A DNA stretch of 64,000 nucleotides from Campylobacter concisus (GTDB lineage: Bacteria; Campylobacterota; Campylobacteria; Campylobacterales; Campylobacteraceae). Numbering within the stretch: position 1 is the stretch's first letter; the number at the start of each line of letters is the position of its first letter. A model generated the notes under the pieces. The model did no database searches and had not been told where the DNA came from. It worked only from the letters and a program-made list of their open reading frames with translations. The stretch covers positions 62,001 through 126,000 of the forward strand of contig NZ_JAAKYZ010000002.1 of NCBI RefSeq assembly GCF_015229955.1, read 5' to 3'. A program made the translations under genes and the position numbers. Of this stretch, positions 25,308 through 35,006 are shown one piece after another.

Positions 25308-25854
25308 AACGTAATAAGGTAGTAATGTTTCACAAAATAACCTTAATTAAGTTTTCGAGCAAAAAAGAGATGAAAACTAATTTTTCTTAAGCCAAAACGA
25401 CCACTTTAAGCGTCCGAAACTTAAATCATTTAACTTTACAACTTTGAAACCCCCTATTTTAAGCACTTATGATAGTTTTGTATTGAAAACTAAACTTTTC
25501 ATAACCAACAAATCAAACATTTGAAGCTTAAAAAGTTAGAGTGTATAAATGAGTGTAAAAATTATTAATTTTAATTTTGTTAAAACTCGATAAAAACGGG
25601 CTTTAAAGCTAAAAACATTTTCTGCTTAACTCCACCATAAATCTAAATACATCTATCATTATTTATACCTTACTGCAAAAATAACTTTTTACCAAAAAAT
25701 AAGATACCAATATGTAAAAATTTAATAAATAATTGATATTAAGACCCTTATCAACATTAGTAAAAGTTAATAACTAAAAAATAATTTTATAAATTTTTAT
25801 CTTGCTTTAACAAAAAATAAAATAATATTCGCTATTAAAATTTAAAGGAAAAAA
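25308..25854. other. Right end of the element and AT-rich spacer
   Basis: About 550 bases without a gene. The element end holds a copy of CTTAAGCCAAAAC (25386-25398) and TGAGTGTAAAAA (25550-25561). After attR (25624-25637) come about 215 bases of chromosomal AT-rich sequence with the promoter of the PepSY gene; AAAGGAAAA precedes its start. Confidence 0.55.
25624..25637 (+). repeat. attR core (14-bp direct repeat)
   Basis: GCTTAACTCCACCA, identical to the end of tRNA-Ala at 14100-14113. It is not part of a tRNA here. Confidence 0.85.
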
Positions 25855-26979
25855 ATGTTTTTAAAACGAGGAAAAATCATTTTCAACATCCACCTAATAA
25901 TTGGACTAATTGCGGCTATTCCGCTAATATTCATGACTCTTTCAGCACCATTTGCGTCTTATAGAGAAGAGATCAAAAGTGCGATAAATAAAAATTTTAT
26001 AAACTTAGCTCCTAGCGAAAAAGAAAATTTAAGTTTAAATGAACTCCTAGCTAAAGCAAAAAGTGAGATTCAATTTGATACGCTTGAAAGCTTACAAATA
26101 GGTGGAGCAAATGAAGCTTATCGTATAAGCATTACAAAAGATAAAAAGCAATTAAATTTCTTTATAGATCCAAGAAGTGGCGAGGTGATCAGTGAGGATT
26201 GGGGTGAGAAATTTCGTATCATTATCTTAAGCCTTCATAGAAATTTAGGCCTTGCTTTACTTGATAGCAAGATCTCAGCCAATATCGGCAAACAAATAGT
26301 TGCCATTAGCTCTATCATCATGGCTCTGCTTGCTATCAGTGGTCTCATCCTCTACGCACCAGCGATCAAGCGAAATTTCTTAAATTCGCTAAAGATCAAA
26401 ACAAACGCAAAGGGCTACGCCTGCTTTTACAACCTCCACACGAGCCTTGGCACCTACGTGGCGATCCTACTTGTCGTGATGTCGCTAACTGGCCTTTACT
26501 GGTCTTATGGCTGGGTCAGAAGCGGTGTAAATAGTATATTTTTTGATCTAAAAACAGCTCCAATGAAAAAAAGTCTACCACAATCAAATTTACTCCCAAT
26601 AAGCGACGAGAAATTTAAAGAGATCGAGACTGCGGAGCAAATTTTTAAAGATAACGTCACACTAGAGCTAAAATCGCTCACGATAAACGTACCTGAAAAT
26701 AACCAAACTACCTACACTATAAACTACGAAACTAGCGAGAGTCAAGTGGGTAAACTAAAGCTTGACGCGAGCGCTGGCAAGATCAAAGAGAATAAGCTAG
26801 TTAGTAAAAGTGAAAGCATCCCAGAGGCAAAAAAGGCTGGGCGAAAAGTACTTAGCCTGCACACTGGTGAGATGTTTGGCGAAATTGGTCAGGTAGTGTT
26901 TGCCGTATCATGTGTGATCGCGGTTTTACTAATCATAACTGGCTTTTTGATGACCATAAAAAGGACTAAGGCGCTCTAA
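25855..26979 (+). CDS. PepSY-associated transmembrane protein
   Basis: A 374-residue inner-membrane protein with four hydrophobic helices (about 10-30, 148-168, 193-218 and 345-366) and a large periplasmic part between the first two. It matches the PepSY-TM (PiuB-like) family, whose members are often iron-regulated and may reduce ferric siderophores. The blocks RIIILSLHRNLGLALLD and FYNLHTSLGTYVAILLVVMSL carry conserved His residues likely to bind haem. It is the first chromosomal gene after the element and lies 71 bases before nrdB. Confidence 0.85.
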   Translation: MFLKRGKIIFNIHLIIGLIAAIPLIFMTLSAPFASYREEIKSAINKNFINLAPSEKENLSLNELLAKAKSEIQFDTLESLQIGGANEAYRISITKDKKQLNFFIDPRSGEVISEDWGEKFRIIILSLHRNLGLALLDSKISANIGKQIVAISSIIMALLAISGLILYAPAIKRNFLNSLKIKTNAKGYACFYNLHTSLGTYVAILLVVMSLTGLYWSYGWVRSGVNSIFFDLKTAPMKKSLPQSNLLPISDEKFKEIETAEQIFKDNVTLELKSLTINVPENNQTTYTINYETSESQVGKLKLDASAGKIKENKLVSKSESIPEAKKAGRKVLSLHTGEMFGEIGQVVFAVSCVIAVLLIITGFLMTIKRTKAL

Positions 26980-27050
26980 ATAAAAGTAAATTTTTACCTT
27001 GCTTTGGGTAAGATTTTAAGAAATTTTTACCACAAACAAGAGAGAAATTT

Positions 27051-28073
27051 ATGAACAGAAAACGCATCTACAACCCAAGTTCAAATGAAAATTTGACCGA
27101 CAGAAGAGTCTTTAACGGCAACCCGCATGGCATTTTAAATTTCACTAAAGCAAAATACGAGTGGGCGTTAAAGCTTTGGGACCTCATGGAGGCAAACACA
27201 TGGTTTCCAAAAGAGGTCGATACAACAGACGACGTGCGCGACTACGCCTACAACCTCACAGAGGCTGAAAAACGCATGTACGACCTCGTCTGGAGCCAGC
27301 TCATCTCGATGGATAGCTTTCAGACAAATAACCTAGCTGATAACATTAACCCTTACATCACCGCGCCAGAGATCAACGCCGTGCTAAGCCGCCAAGCCTA
27401 TGAAGAGGCAAACCACAGCAAGTCTTACGCTGTCATGGTCGAGGCGATCTGCGACAACACCGACCTCATCTACGAGATGGAGAAGCACGACGACGTCTTA
27501 CGCGAGAAAAACGACTACATCTCAAGTGTCTACGAGGAGCTTGCAGGCGAAGTGACTGATGAGAAGCTACTTCTTGCGATGGTGGCAAACCAAATTTTAG
27601 AGGGCATTTATTTTTACAGCGGCTTTACAGCGATCTACGCTCTAGCTCGCGCTGGTAAGATGCTAGGCTCAGCTCAAATGATCCGCTTCATCCAACGTGA
27701 CGAGATCACGCACCTGCTTTTGTTTCAAAACATGATAAACTCAGTCCGCAAGGAAAGGCCTGACCTTTTTACACCTGAGACTGAGGCGAAAATTTATGAT
27801 ATGTTTGAAAAAGCTGGAAATTTAGAGATCAAATGGGGCAAATACATCACCCAAAACCAAATAATGGGCTTTACAGACGATATCATCGAGCAGTACATCC
27901 ACTATCTCATCGACCAGCGCCTAGTTGCGATCGGTCTAAAACGCAAATACAACGTCGCTCATCCGATCAAATGGGTCGATGACTTTGCGAAGTTTAACGA
28001 TCAAAAGTCAAATTTCTTTGAAGCAAAGGTGACAAACTACAGCAAGGGAAGTATCAGCTTTGATGACTTTTAA
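27051..28073 (+). CDS. nrdB: Class Ia ribonucleotide reductase small subunit NrdB
   Basis: Radical-generating subunit of aerobic ribonucleotide reductase. It has 340 residues and the diiron ligands Asp88 (MDSF), Glu119 and His122 in EEANHSKSY; Tyr126 is at the radical position (spacing as in E. coli E115-H118-Y122). The second Glu/His set includes RDEITHLLLF. Its partner nrdA is 31 kb away on the other strand in this window, so the subunits are not in one operon. The stop overlaps the next gene's start region by 11 bases. Confidence 0.97.
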   Translation: MNRKRIYNPSSNENLTDRRVFNGNPHGILNFTKAKYEWALKLWDLMEANTWFPKEVDTTDDVRDYAYNLTEAEKRMYDLVWSQLISMDSFQTNNLADNINPYITAPEINAVLSRQAYEEANHSKSYAVMVEAICDNTDLIYEMEKHDDVLREKNDYISSVYEELAGEVTDEKLLLAMVANQILEGIYFYSGFTAIYALARAGKMLGSAQMIRFIQRDEITHLLLFQNMINSVRKERPDLFTPETEAKIYDMFEKAGNLEIKWGKYITQNQIMGFTDDIIEQYIHYLIDQRLVAIGLKRKYNVAHPIKWVDDFAKFNDQKSNFFEAKVTNYSKGSISFDDF

Positions 28074-28551
28074 AAATGGCATCTTAGCCCTTGCTTGCGT
28101 GCTTTTTGTGGGGTGTGCGAGTAGCAATCAAAGAATAATTGATCAAGCAAATAAAAATAATCTCGAAAATTTCTACGCCTACAAGCTTGTTAAGGTAAAA
28201 GAGACAAGCCAAGCGGAAGTCTATCAAGAGATGCCAAACGGTGAAATTGCACCAAGTTTCGCACCGCTAGGATCTGTGCTAGGAAATGACGTGATGTTTG
28301 GCATAAACAAACAGTGTGGCTTTGAAGCAAAAGATCTAAAAGAGGTAAGAATAGTTTCACATGATGAGGCTAGGGGTCTTGGCTTTGAGGTCTGGGTTTT
28401 TAATGATCCGCTCTCCCAGTGCGATGATAAAATCACAGCTATAAGCGTTATTTTAAAAGCTACACCAAACATCGGTGGCACAGATATAAACTGCAAAATT
28501 CCAAAAGACTGCCACGACGAAAAACCTATGACATTTGTATTTGGAAAATAA
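28063..28551 (+). CDS. Lipoprotein of unknown function
   Basis: A 162-residue exported protein with lipobox LFVGC, so Cys19 is the likely lipid anchor. The rest has no motif I recognise; three Cys pairs (QCGF, SQCDD, NCKIPKDC) suggest disulfides in the periplasm. The ATG at 28063 is chosen over the TTG at 28060. It overlaps the end of nrdB and is followed at once by the nitrilase-fold gene, indicating one transcript. Confidence 0.75.
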   Translation: MTFKNGILALACVLFVGCASSNQRIIDQANKNNLENFYAYKLVKVKETSQAEVYQEMPNGEIAPSFAPLGSVLGNDVMFGINKQCGFEAKDLKEVRIVSHDEARGLGFEVWVFNDPLSQCDDKITAISVILKATPNIGGTDINCKIPKDCHDEKPMTFVFGK

Positions 28552-29319
28552 ATGGACGAAAAATTAAACCTAATAAGCCTAACATTAAAGGCAAAAAATG
28601 CAACAGATCGCCTAGAAGAGCTTGCAAATTTAGTTGAGGCTGCGCCTGAAAATTCGCTCATTCTTGCAAGCGAGCTTTGCATAAGTGGATATGATTTCGA
28701 CGGCTTTTTTGCAGGGGCGAATAAAGCGATGCTTGGTGGCATGATAGGCAGCTTTGATGCAATGCTGCTTGAGCGCTTACAAGAGGCGCTTAGCCCAGAT
28801 AAATTTCTTGGTTTTACGCACCTTAGCAGCCTAAACAAAAGCGCAGGGCTCGCTCAAATTTCAAATCTAAATCCGCACCAACCAAAAATTTATAACGAAT
28901 TTTTACTTCTTAACTCAAACAACGTCTTTCATTCGCAGTTTAAGGCTGAGCTTTTTAGGCCAAATTTAGAGCATGAAATCTTTGCAGCTGGCGAGGTGAG
29001 CGATATAAGTGCATTTACATTTAAAGGGCTAAAGCTTGGCGTGCTGATATGCTTTGAGCTACGTGATAGCAGGCTTTGGGCAAAGCTAAGAGGATGCGAT
29101 ATCATCATGGTGCCAGCCATGTGGGGCAAGGCCAGAGAGGAGGCCTACCTTAGCCTTTGCAAGGCGCTTGCGATCGCAAATAACTGCTACGTCATGATAT
29201 CAAGCTCGCTTGATCTTGAGCTCGCTGGGGTCTTTTTGCCAGATGGCACGCTAGAGCAAAGCGCGGTTTTTGACGCAAATTTGATCACGCAGATAAAGAA
29301 AAATTTAGGTCTTTTATAA
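28552..29319 (+). CDS. Carbon-nitrogen hydrolase (nitrilase superfamily)
   Basis: A cytoplasmic amidase-like enzyme of 255 residues. The Glu-Lys-Cys triad is intact: Glu41 in ILASELCISGYDF, Lys131 in SQFKAELF and Cys167 in GVLICFELR. It is most like the short Omega-amidase/YafV group found next to pcm in epsilonproteobacteria. The substrate cannot be told from sequence. Its ATG directly follows the lipoprotein stop. Confidence 0.9.
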   Translation: MDEKLNLISLTLKAKNATDRLEELANLVEAAPENSLILASELCISGYDFDGFFAGANKAMLGGMIGSFDAMLLERLQEALSPDKFLGFTHLSSLNKSAGLAQISNLNPHQPKIYNEFLLLNSNNVFHSQFKAELFRPNLEHEIFAAGEVSDISAFTFKGLKLGVLICFELRDSRLWAKLRGCDIIMVPAMWGKAREEAYLSLCKALAIANNCYVMISSSLDLELAGVFLPDGTLEQSAVFDANLITQIKKNLGLL

Positions 29320-29379
29320 ATTTTAAGATAAGCTTTAAATCGTATAATAACGATTTAAAATTTGTTTAGGATAGAAATT

Positions 29380-30012
29380 TTGACCCAATTAGAAGCGATA
29401 AAATGCCAAAATTTAGCTAGCGACATAGCCGATGAGATCACGCTAAGTCCGCTTTTGTTTGACGCGATATCAACGACCGAGCGCGAAATTTTCGTGCCTA
29501 TCCCTGCGCATGCTTACAAACTTGACGCACAACCGATACTGGGTAATCAATGGATCAGCTCGCCGCTAACCGTGGCAAAGATGACGATGGCGCTAGAGTG
29601 TGAAAATGTGGATAACATCCTAGAAATAGGCTGTGGCAGCGGCTATCAAGCAGCGATACTAAGCAAGCTCGCACATAGAATTTTTAGCGTCGAGCGCATA
29701 GAAAAGCTAGCCATGGAGGCGAAAAAACGCTTCGAGGCACTAAAAATAAAAAACGTGCATGTAAGGTATGATGATGGCAACAATGGCTGGCGAAGCTACG
29801 CACCATTTGATCGTATCCTGCTCTCGGCAGCTGCTGTTGAGATCTCGCCAAATTTATTTAAGCAGCTTAAAAATGGTGGAATTTTAGTAGCTCCAATGAA
29901 AAAAGATGGCAAGCAATTTATCGCTAAATTTAAAAAAGATAAAGATGGAAATTTAGAAAAAGAGTACTTGGATGAGTGTCTTTTTGTGCCACTTCTTGAA
30001 GGTAGAGAGTAG
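29380..30012 (+). CDS. pcm: Protein-L-isoaspartate O-methyltransferase
   Basis: Repairs isoaspartyl residues in damaged proteins with S-adenosylmethionine. It has 210 residues from a TTG start at 29380, chosen over TTG 29362 because AGGATAGAAA precedes it and the family length then fits. Motifs: the SAM-binding ILEIGCGSGYQAAILSKL, the pcm-specific GNQWISSPLTVAKMT before it, and NGGILVAPM after. It follows the nitrilase gene. Confidence 0.95.
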   Translation: MTQLEAIKCQNLASDIADEITLSPLLFDAISTTEREIFVPIPAHAYKLDAQPILGNQWISSPLTVAKMTMALECENVDNILEIGCGSGYQAAILSKLAHRIFSVERIEKLAMEAKKRFEALKIKNVHVRYDDGNNGWRSYAPFDRILLSAAAVEISPNLFKQLKNGGILVAPMKKDGKQFIAKFKKDKDGNLEKEYLDECLFVPLLEGRE

Positions 30013-30021
30013 CCCAAAATA

Positions 30022-30043
30022 AGGCAAAGCCTAAGCCTTGCCT
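30022..30043. terminator. Hairpin between pcm and the outer-membrane gene
   Basis: AGGCAA (30022-30027) pairs with TTGCCT (30038-30043); the loop also contains a GGCTT-type pairing. It lies between the convergent stops. Confidence 0.6.
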
Positions 30044-30048
30044 AAATG

Positions 30049-30633
30049 TTAGAATTTATAAGTATAGCCTGTATAAATTCCTATAGTCGTATCTCTTAGC
30101 TGAGCTCCGCTATTTTTCTTATAAAAAGTCTTATCAGCTTTTAAGCCAAACTCGATCGCGTTATGTTCATCAAATGAGTAGATACCGCCCGCTTTTGCGC
30201 CAACTAGTAAGCCTTTGAAATTTTTCTTACTTGTTTCGTTATTAAATCTCTCTCTAACGCTTAAGTAGCCAAGACCTGTGTATCCACCAAGAACGGCTTT
30301 AAAATTTTCAGTGATATTTGGCGTATAATCAACACCGCCTAAAAATTTATGCTTACTCCATTTTGCATCTGATTCACCAGCATTTTTCCTAGCTTTAAAG
30401 TCATAATAATAACCACCATAAGCTCTATAGCTGTCAAAATCATAACCGCCATAAAAGCCAAGACCATAGTGACCTTTTTTGAAGTTATTTTTCTCACTAC
30501 TTGCTATATTTTTTGTTTTGATTTTTGAGTTAAACGAATAATCACCCTCACCACCAACAAATGCACCTTGAGCTAGTACAACTGAGCTTACCAAAGCTAA
30601 AATCAAGCTTGATTTTACAAGTAAATTTTTCAT
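30049..30633 (-). CDS. Outer-membrane beta-barrel protein
   Basis: A 194-residue exported protein with a signal peptide (1-21, ending VLAQG) and alternating aromatic strands through to a terminal Tyr-x-Phe (GYTYKF), the usual outer-membrane barrel ending. The size suggests an eight-stranded OmpX/OmpA-like barrel. It contains the pattern GLGFYGGYDFDSYRAYGGYYY. No specific function can be assigned. AAAGGAGAGG is the ribosome site. Confidence 0.85.
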   Translation of the reverse strand: MKNLLVKSSLILALVSSVVLAQGAFVGGEGDYSFNSKIKTKNIASSEKNNFKKGHYGLGFYGGYDFDSYRAYGGYYYDFKARKNAGESDAKWSKHKFLGGVDYTPNITENFKAVLGGYTGLGYLSVRERFNNETSKKNFKGLLVGAKAGGIYSFDEHNAIEFGLKADKTFYKKNSGAQLRDTTIGIYTGYTYKF

Positions 30634-30855
30634 ACCTCTCCTTTAAAAAATTTCTGAGATTTTACATCTAAGCTTTTAATCTATATAAAATTTAAATTTA
30701 ATAAGAAATTTTATACCAAGTGCCAATTTATTACTAATAGTAAATATAGTAAGTGTGAGTATTATTAAGAAGATAAGAGCAAAAATACTTAAATTTAGCA
30801 CAGCTTTAGGGCCAATCTTAAGCCCACAGCCATGCCAAATTTATTAAGTTACGCC

Positions 30856-32853
30856 CTAAAAATGCACCTTAAATTTCGCCCAAAAGCTTCTGCCAGGCTC
30901 ATAAAGCCTCGTACCGTTCGGGATAGTCTCATATCCTGCGATACCGCCGCCGTAGCCGCCTTTTGAGTTATGATAGGCGTATTTGGCGTCGTTTAAATTT
31001 TCGGCCGCTAGCAAAAATTGATAATTTTTATATTTATAGCCCGCGCTTAGTCCTAGCGTCCAGAAGCTATCGCTCTTGCCAAGATCCATACCGCCCACGT
31101 CGCCGTAGCCTTTTTGCGCGCGTTTTTGCGATGCGTTAGCGTAGAAATCGGCTTTGACGAACCAGTCTGGCTTTTCTAGGCCGGCGCTTAGTTTAAACGT
31201 TAGAGGCGAAACCTTAGGCAGTGCGTCGCCGTCTTTTAGGCCGCCCGCATTTTTAGTCACTTTGCCGTAGACGTAGGATACGCCCGCCCCCAGCCTAAAC
31301 ATATCGGCTAGTAGCGTATCGCCCTCGATCTCGCCGCCGTATAGTAAAGCATCGGTATTAAATACGTTTGAAGACATACCCATAGGACTATATTTTATCA
31401 TTATGTAATCATCCATCTTTGAGACGAAAAAATTCGCGTTTAGCTCGTAGTTTTTATCTTTTAGTACGGTACCAAAGTCAAGTTGAGTGTTTCTTTCTTT
31501 ATTTAGCTTGAGATTGTCGTCTTTACTCGTTTCCCAGTGATCTGGCAACCTTTGTGCGTGGCCTAGTCCTGCGTAGAGCGTTAAATTTTGCAGATATTTT
31601 TCGTATCTAAAAAAGCCTGAGAATAAATTTTCGCTCCTACTTTTATGCATTAGTAGCTGCTTTCTCTCGCCGACGTCTAGCCTAAGTCCGCCGAAAAGTC
31701 CGTAGTCGTTTTCAAGGACGTATTCGTTTTGGGTGTATATAGTTTTATACGTTACCTTACGCTCTTTTACGTGCGGCTTTGATAGGGCTACGTCCATTTG
31801 GGCTTTTGTTACACCCTTCATTCCATTTCCGGCGCCTCGCCATTTAAACGTATCTTGAGAGTATCCAGCGCCGATGAAGCTAGTTAGATTATCGAAATTT
31901 AGCTCGCCTTCTAGCTTAAAGCCGTACATATCGCGTATCGGGTGACTAATGCTGTATCCCTTGCCAATTCCTGCACCCGGCACCACTGGACGCATGGTAA
32001 AGTTGTCCATTATGTGATCGATCTGGTGATAATACGAGCTTAGCCTGATCTTGTGCTCACCGACATCTTGTTCAAATTTGAGTCCGAAAGACTTACGGTC
32101 AAACTGCACGCCGTCCCTCATCCTGTCGGCATACGCCGCTTCGCCATCGCCTAGATCCGCGCTTAACTGTAAGGCCGTAGTATCCGTGGGCGTTAGCGTA
32201 CCCACGAGCGAAACGCTGTTGCGTTTATAGTGCGTATGCATTTTCTGTCCGTCGCCGCTTTTATAATCGCCGCTCTGGTAGTGTCCGCCGGAAATTTCTA
32301 AGCTGCCAAGCTCGTTACCCGCCGCTACGTCTGCAGCAGTTTCAAATCTTCTAAAACTACCACCAAGTACGCTTACGTTTCCTCCGAAGCTCGGTTTTGA
32401 CAGCCTTGCTATCTCTCTATCGAAAAATATACCGCCGCTAATGAGCGCACCGTATCTGACGTCTTGCGGGCCTTTTACGATGCGAACCGAGCTATAATTT
32501 TGTGCCGAGATGTAAGTGATGGGCGTATCCATTCGCATACCGCAACCGCCGTTTAGCGTGCTACCGTCGATTAGTACCGGCAGTCTAGCCGCCGTCTGCG
32601 AGCGGTAATAAACCTCGCTGCCGCCTCCGCCCTTGCGCTCCATCGTAAAGCCGCTCAAATTTAAAAACGATTTAGCGATGTCGCCGTTTTCTAGTATCGC
32701 GCCTTTGCCTACTATTTGAGCCTTTGTCGGTTCGTCAAGAACGGACTTTTGTATCTTTGCAGAAACGGTAACCGGAGCCAAGTCTATCGTTTCCTCAGCA
32801 CCAAGCACTAAATTTGGTACTAAAGCAAATGCTAAAACGTAAGAAATTTTCAT
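30856..32853 (-). CDS. TonB-dependent copper receptor, OprC/NosA type
   Basis: Outer-membrane receptor driven by TonB, 665 residues. The ATG at 32853 is chosen over one at 32913 because an AGGAC site precedes it and the signal peptide (ending VLGAEE) then starts at once. The plug domain contains NGGCGMRMDTPITYIS and then VRIVKGPQDVRYG. Cys104-x3-Met108 and His280-x-Met282 form the CxxxM and HxM set that binds copper in OprC of Pseudomonas. The barrel ends in a terminal Phe. Codons are clearly richer in G and C (many GCC, CCG, GGC) than in neighbours, suggesting acquisition. The receptor should import copper; NosA-like action for nitrous-oxide reductase is possible. Confidence 0.88.
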   Translation of the reverse strand: MKISYVLAFALVPNLVLGAEETIDLAPVTVSAKIQKSVLDEPTKAQIVGKGAILENGDIAKSFLNLSGFTMERKGGGGSEVYYRSQTAARLPVLIDGSTLNGGCGMRMDTPITYISAQNYSSVRIVKGPQDVRYGALISGGIFFDREIARLSKPSFGGNVSVLGGSFRRFETAADVAAGNELGSLEISGGHYQSGDYKSGDGQKMHTHYKRNSVSLVGTLTPTDTTALQLSADLGDGEAAYADRMRDGVQFDRKSFGLKFEQDVGEHKIRLSSYYHQIDHIMDNFTMRPVVPGAGIGKGYSISHPIRDMYGFKLEGELNFDNLTSFIGAGYSQDTFKWRGAGNGMKGVTKAQMDVALSKPHVKERKVTYKTIYTQNEYVLENDYGLFGGLRLDVGERKQLLMHKSRSENLFSGFFRYEKYLQNLTLYAGLGHAQRLPDHWETSKDDNLKLNKERNTQLDFGTVLKDKNYELNANFFVSKMDDYIMIKYSPMGMSSNVFNTDALLYGGEIEGDTLLADMFRLGAGVSYVYGKVTKNAGGLKDGDALPKVSPLTFKLSAGLEKPDWFVKADFYANASQKRAQKGYGDVGGMDLGKSDSFWTLGLSAGYKYKNYQFLLAAENLNDAKYAYHNSKGGYGGGIAGYETIPNGTRLYEPGRSFWAKFKVHF

Positions 32854-33079
32854 GTTTAGTCCTATGAAATTAATATTTAAAATTAAAATTAAAGCAAAAA
32901 TAAACTTAAACAAAGTATAAATATTTATATAACATTAATTTTACAATATAAAAATTTGACTCAAATAGTATTATTTTAGTTAGACTGCATTAAATATATA
33001 AAGAAACGATTTTGGTGAATTAAAACCGAAGAAATCTCGGTTTTATTAAAATTTTAGCATTATAAAACCGAGATAAAAT

Positions 33080-34654
33080 TTATAAAATCTCTTTTATGAG
33101 TAGTTGTGGAGTAACAAGTCCGCGGAATGAATTTTTTGATATACAAAAGATAATATCTATCATCTCACCAACTCTAGCGTGTTTTGTAAAGTTAAAAAAT
33201 AGAGCCTCAAGCGTTTTATTATCCTTTTGCAAGATGAGCTTTAGGTGATTTTGATCCCTGCCTATAAGTCTTTCATTTTTAACAAGAGCATTTTTTATCT
33301 TAAAGACTGGGCGAGGGTTTTTCTGCCCATATGGCTCATAAAATTCTAAAATTTCAAGCAGTTCAAAGTCTATCTCGCTTGGTATTATGTCGCCAAGTAG
33401 CTCGTCCGAGCTTTTGCACTCTTGCATATTTAGGCATGAGCAGCTTTTATTTATCGCTTCTTTAAATTTCACCAAATTTTCAGGTGCAAGCGTAAGTCCA
33501 GCCGCTCCTTTGTGACCGCCGTAGCTTGTTAGTAAATTTTCGTGGCTTGCTATAAGAGATAAGATATCAAGCTTGCCAATGCTTCTAGCACTACCTTTTG
33601 CACGACCTTTATCGATACTAAAGACGATAGCTGGCTTTGCAAAGTGCTTTGCAAGGCGGCTAGCTACGATGCCTATCACGCCCTCGTGCCACTGCTCGCC
33701 CCAAGTGATGATGACTTCATCGTCTTCTTTTACGTCCTTTAGCGAGCATTCAAAGAGTTGGCGCTCTTCCTCTTTTCTGGAGTTGTTAAATTCGATAATG
33801 GTATCAAGGTAGTTGTAAGCCTCTTCGATGCTCTTTGCACGCAAAAAGTTAAATGAATTCATCGCATCGTCCATACGTCCGGCTGAATTTATAAGCGGAG
33901 CTATAAGAAAGCTAATATCATCGCACTCAAATTTTTCCTTACCATAAAACTCTTTTATAGCATGAAATGCGGAACGCTTAGACGCATTTAGCTTACAAAT
34001 GCCAAGGCGAACAAGCATTCTATTCATATCTCTTAGCTCCATCATATCAGCAATTATCGCGATAGCTAAAAGCTCTAGAAATTTGCTCATATCGTAATTT
34101 AGCCCAAAAACATCCTTTAACGCTCCAACCAAATACCAAGCGACCTCAGCGCCACAAATTTCGATATTTGGGAAGTTACAGTCTTCTTGCTTTGGATTGA
34201 TGATCGCATAAGCTTCTGGGAGAACAGCTGGAGGCATGTGATGATCAGTAATAATAAGATCGATGCCTTTTTCTTTACAGATAATGGCCGCATCGTTTGC
34301 AGAGATACCGTTATCAACAGTGATAATCAAGCTTACATCGGCTGAGAGTTCGTCTATTATCTCAGGGTTTAGCCCATATCCATCTTTAAATCTATTTGGA
34401 ATTTTTACTAGGTAGTCTTTCACGCCAAGATCATCAAAAAACTCGGCCAAAATCACACTTGAAACCACACCATCAACATCATAATCGCCCACAATGGCTA
34501 TACGCTCGTTTTTCTCGATCGCTTCTTTTATGCGATTAGCGCCTTTGTAGATATCTTTTAAGGCACTTGGTGTCGGAATTTCACTAATTTTTTTATGTAT
34601 GTCGTTACAAAATCTATGCGCTAGTAAATTCCTTATATCCTCTTTATTTAGCAT
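33080..34654 (-). CDS. recJ: Single-stranded-DNA exonuclease RecJ
   Basis: 5'-3' exonuclease of recombination and repair, with 524 residues from ATG 34654. An in-frame TTG at 34687 would add 11 residues; neither start has a strong ribosome site. DHH-family motifs are intact: AIVGDYDVDGVVS, then TVDNGIS, ITDHHMPP, the GxxH-type INSAGRMDDA and the DHHA1 motif SYGGHKGAAG. Its closeness to pyrG is common in campylobacters. Confidence 0.95.
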   Translation of the reverse strand: MLNKEDIRNLLAHRFCNDIHKKISEIPTPSALKDIYKGANRIKEAIEKNERIAIVGDYDVDGVVSSVILAEFFDDLGVKDYLVKIPNRFKDGYGLNPEIIDELSADVSLIITVDNGISANDAAIICKEKGIDLIITDHHMPPAVLPEAYAIINPKQEDCNFPNIEICGAEVAWYLVGALKDVFGLNYDMSKFLELLAIAIIADMMELRDMNRMLVRLGICKLNASKRSAFHAIKEFYGKEKFECDDISFLIAPLINSAGRMDDAMNSFNFLRAKSIEEAYNYLDTIIEFNNSRKEEERQLFECSLKDVKEDDEVIITWGEQWHEGVIGIVASRLAKHFAKPAIVFSIDKGRAKGSARSIGKLDILSLIASHENLLTSYGGHKGAAGLTLAPENLVKFKEAINKSCSCLNMQECKSSDELLGDIIPSEIDFELLEILEFYEPYGQKNPRPVFKIKNALVKNERLIGRDQNHLKLILQKDNKTLEALFFNFTKHARVGEMIDIIFCISKNSFRGLVTPQLLIKEIL

Positions 34655-35006
34655 GGTTTTGGCAAGATTTTTTGAAGAACTTGCCAACTTTATTTAATAC
34701 TACTTGTTCACTTAAATTTACACCCATATTGCCAAAAATTTGGCTATAAAAATACTTCTTTTTCATCGCAATCTTTCGTCTTTATTTTGAATGCTTGGAT
34801 TATATCTTTTTGAAATTTAATTTCTTATAATTTTAAATGAAAGTAAGATTTTAGGGCTTATGGTGAGCTTAAAAGCTTTGTTAAATTGATAGTCTTTACA
34901 AATTTAGCACACCAAAAATGGCAAGTATTAACAAAAATTTATACAATTAGATTTATAAATTTTTAAATGCTTTATGCCATAAAGTTTAAACAATTTTTAT
35001 AAAAAT
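34655..35006. other. Non-coding gap between recJ and the flavodoxin-fold gene
   Basis: About 350 AT-rich bases. No gene or strong hairpin seen. The stretch may be the trace of a lost gene between recJ and pyrG, or the leader of recJ. Confidence 0.4.

Noticed and set aside
28224-28838. A 204-codon minus-strand ORF opposite the lipoprotein and nitrilase-fold genes
   Set aside because: Both plus-strand genes have motifs and good starts; the antisense frame has no ribosome site or family pattern and is a Ser/Phe-rich shadow.
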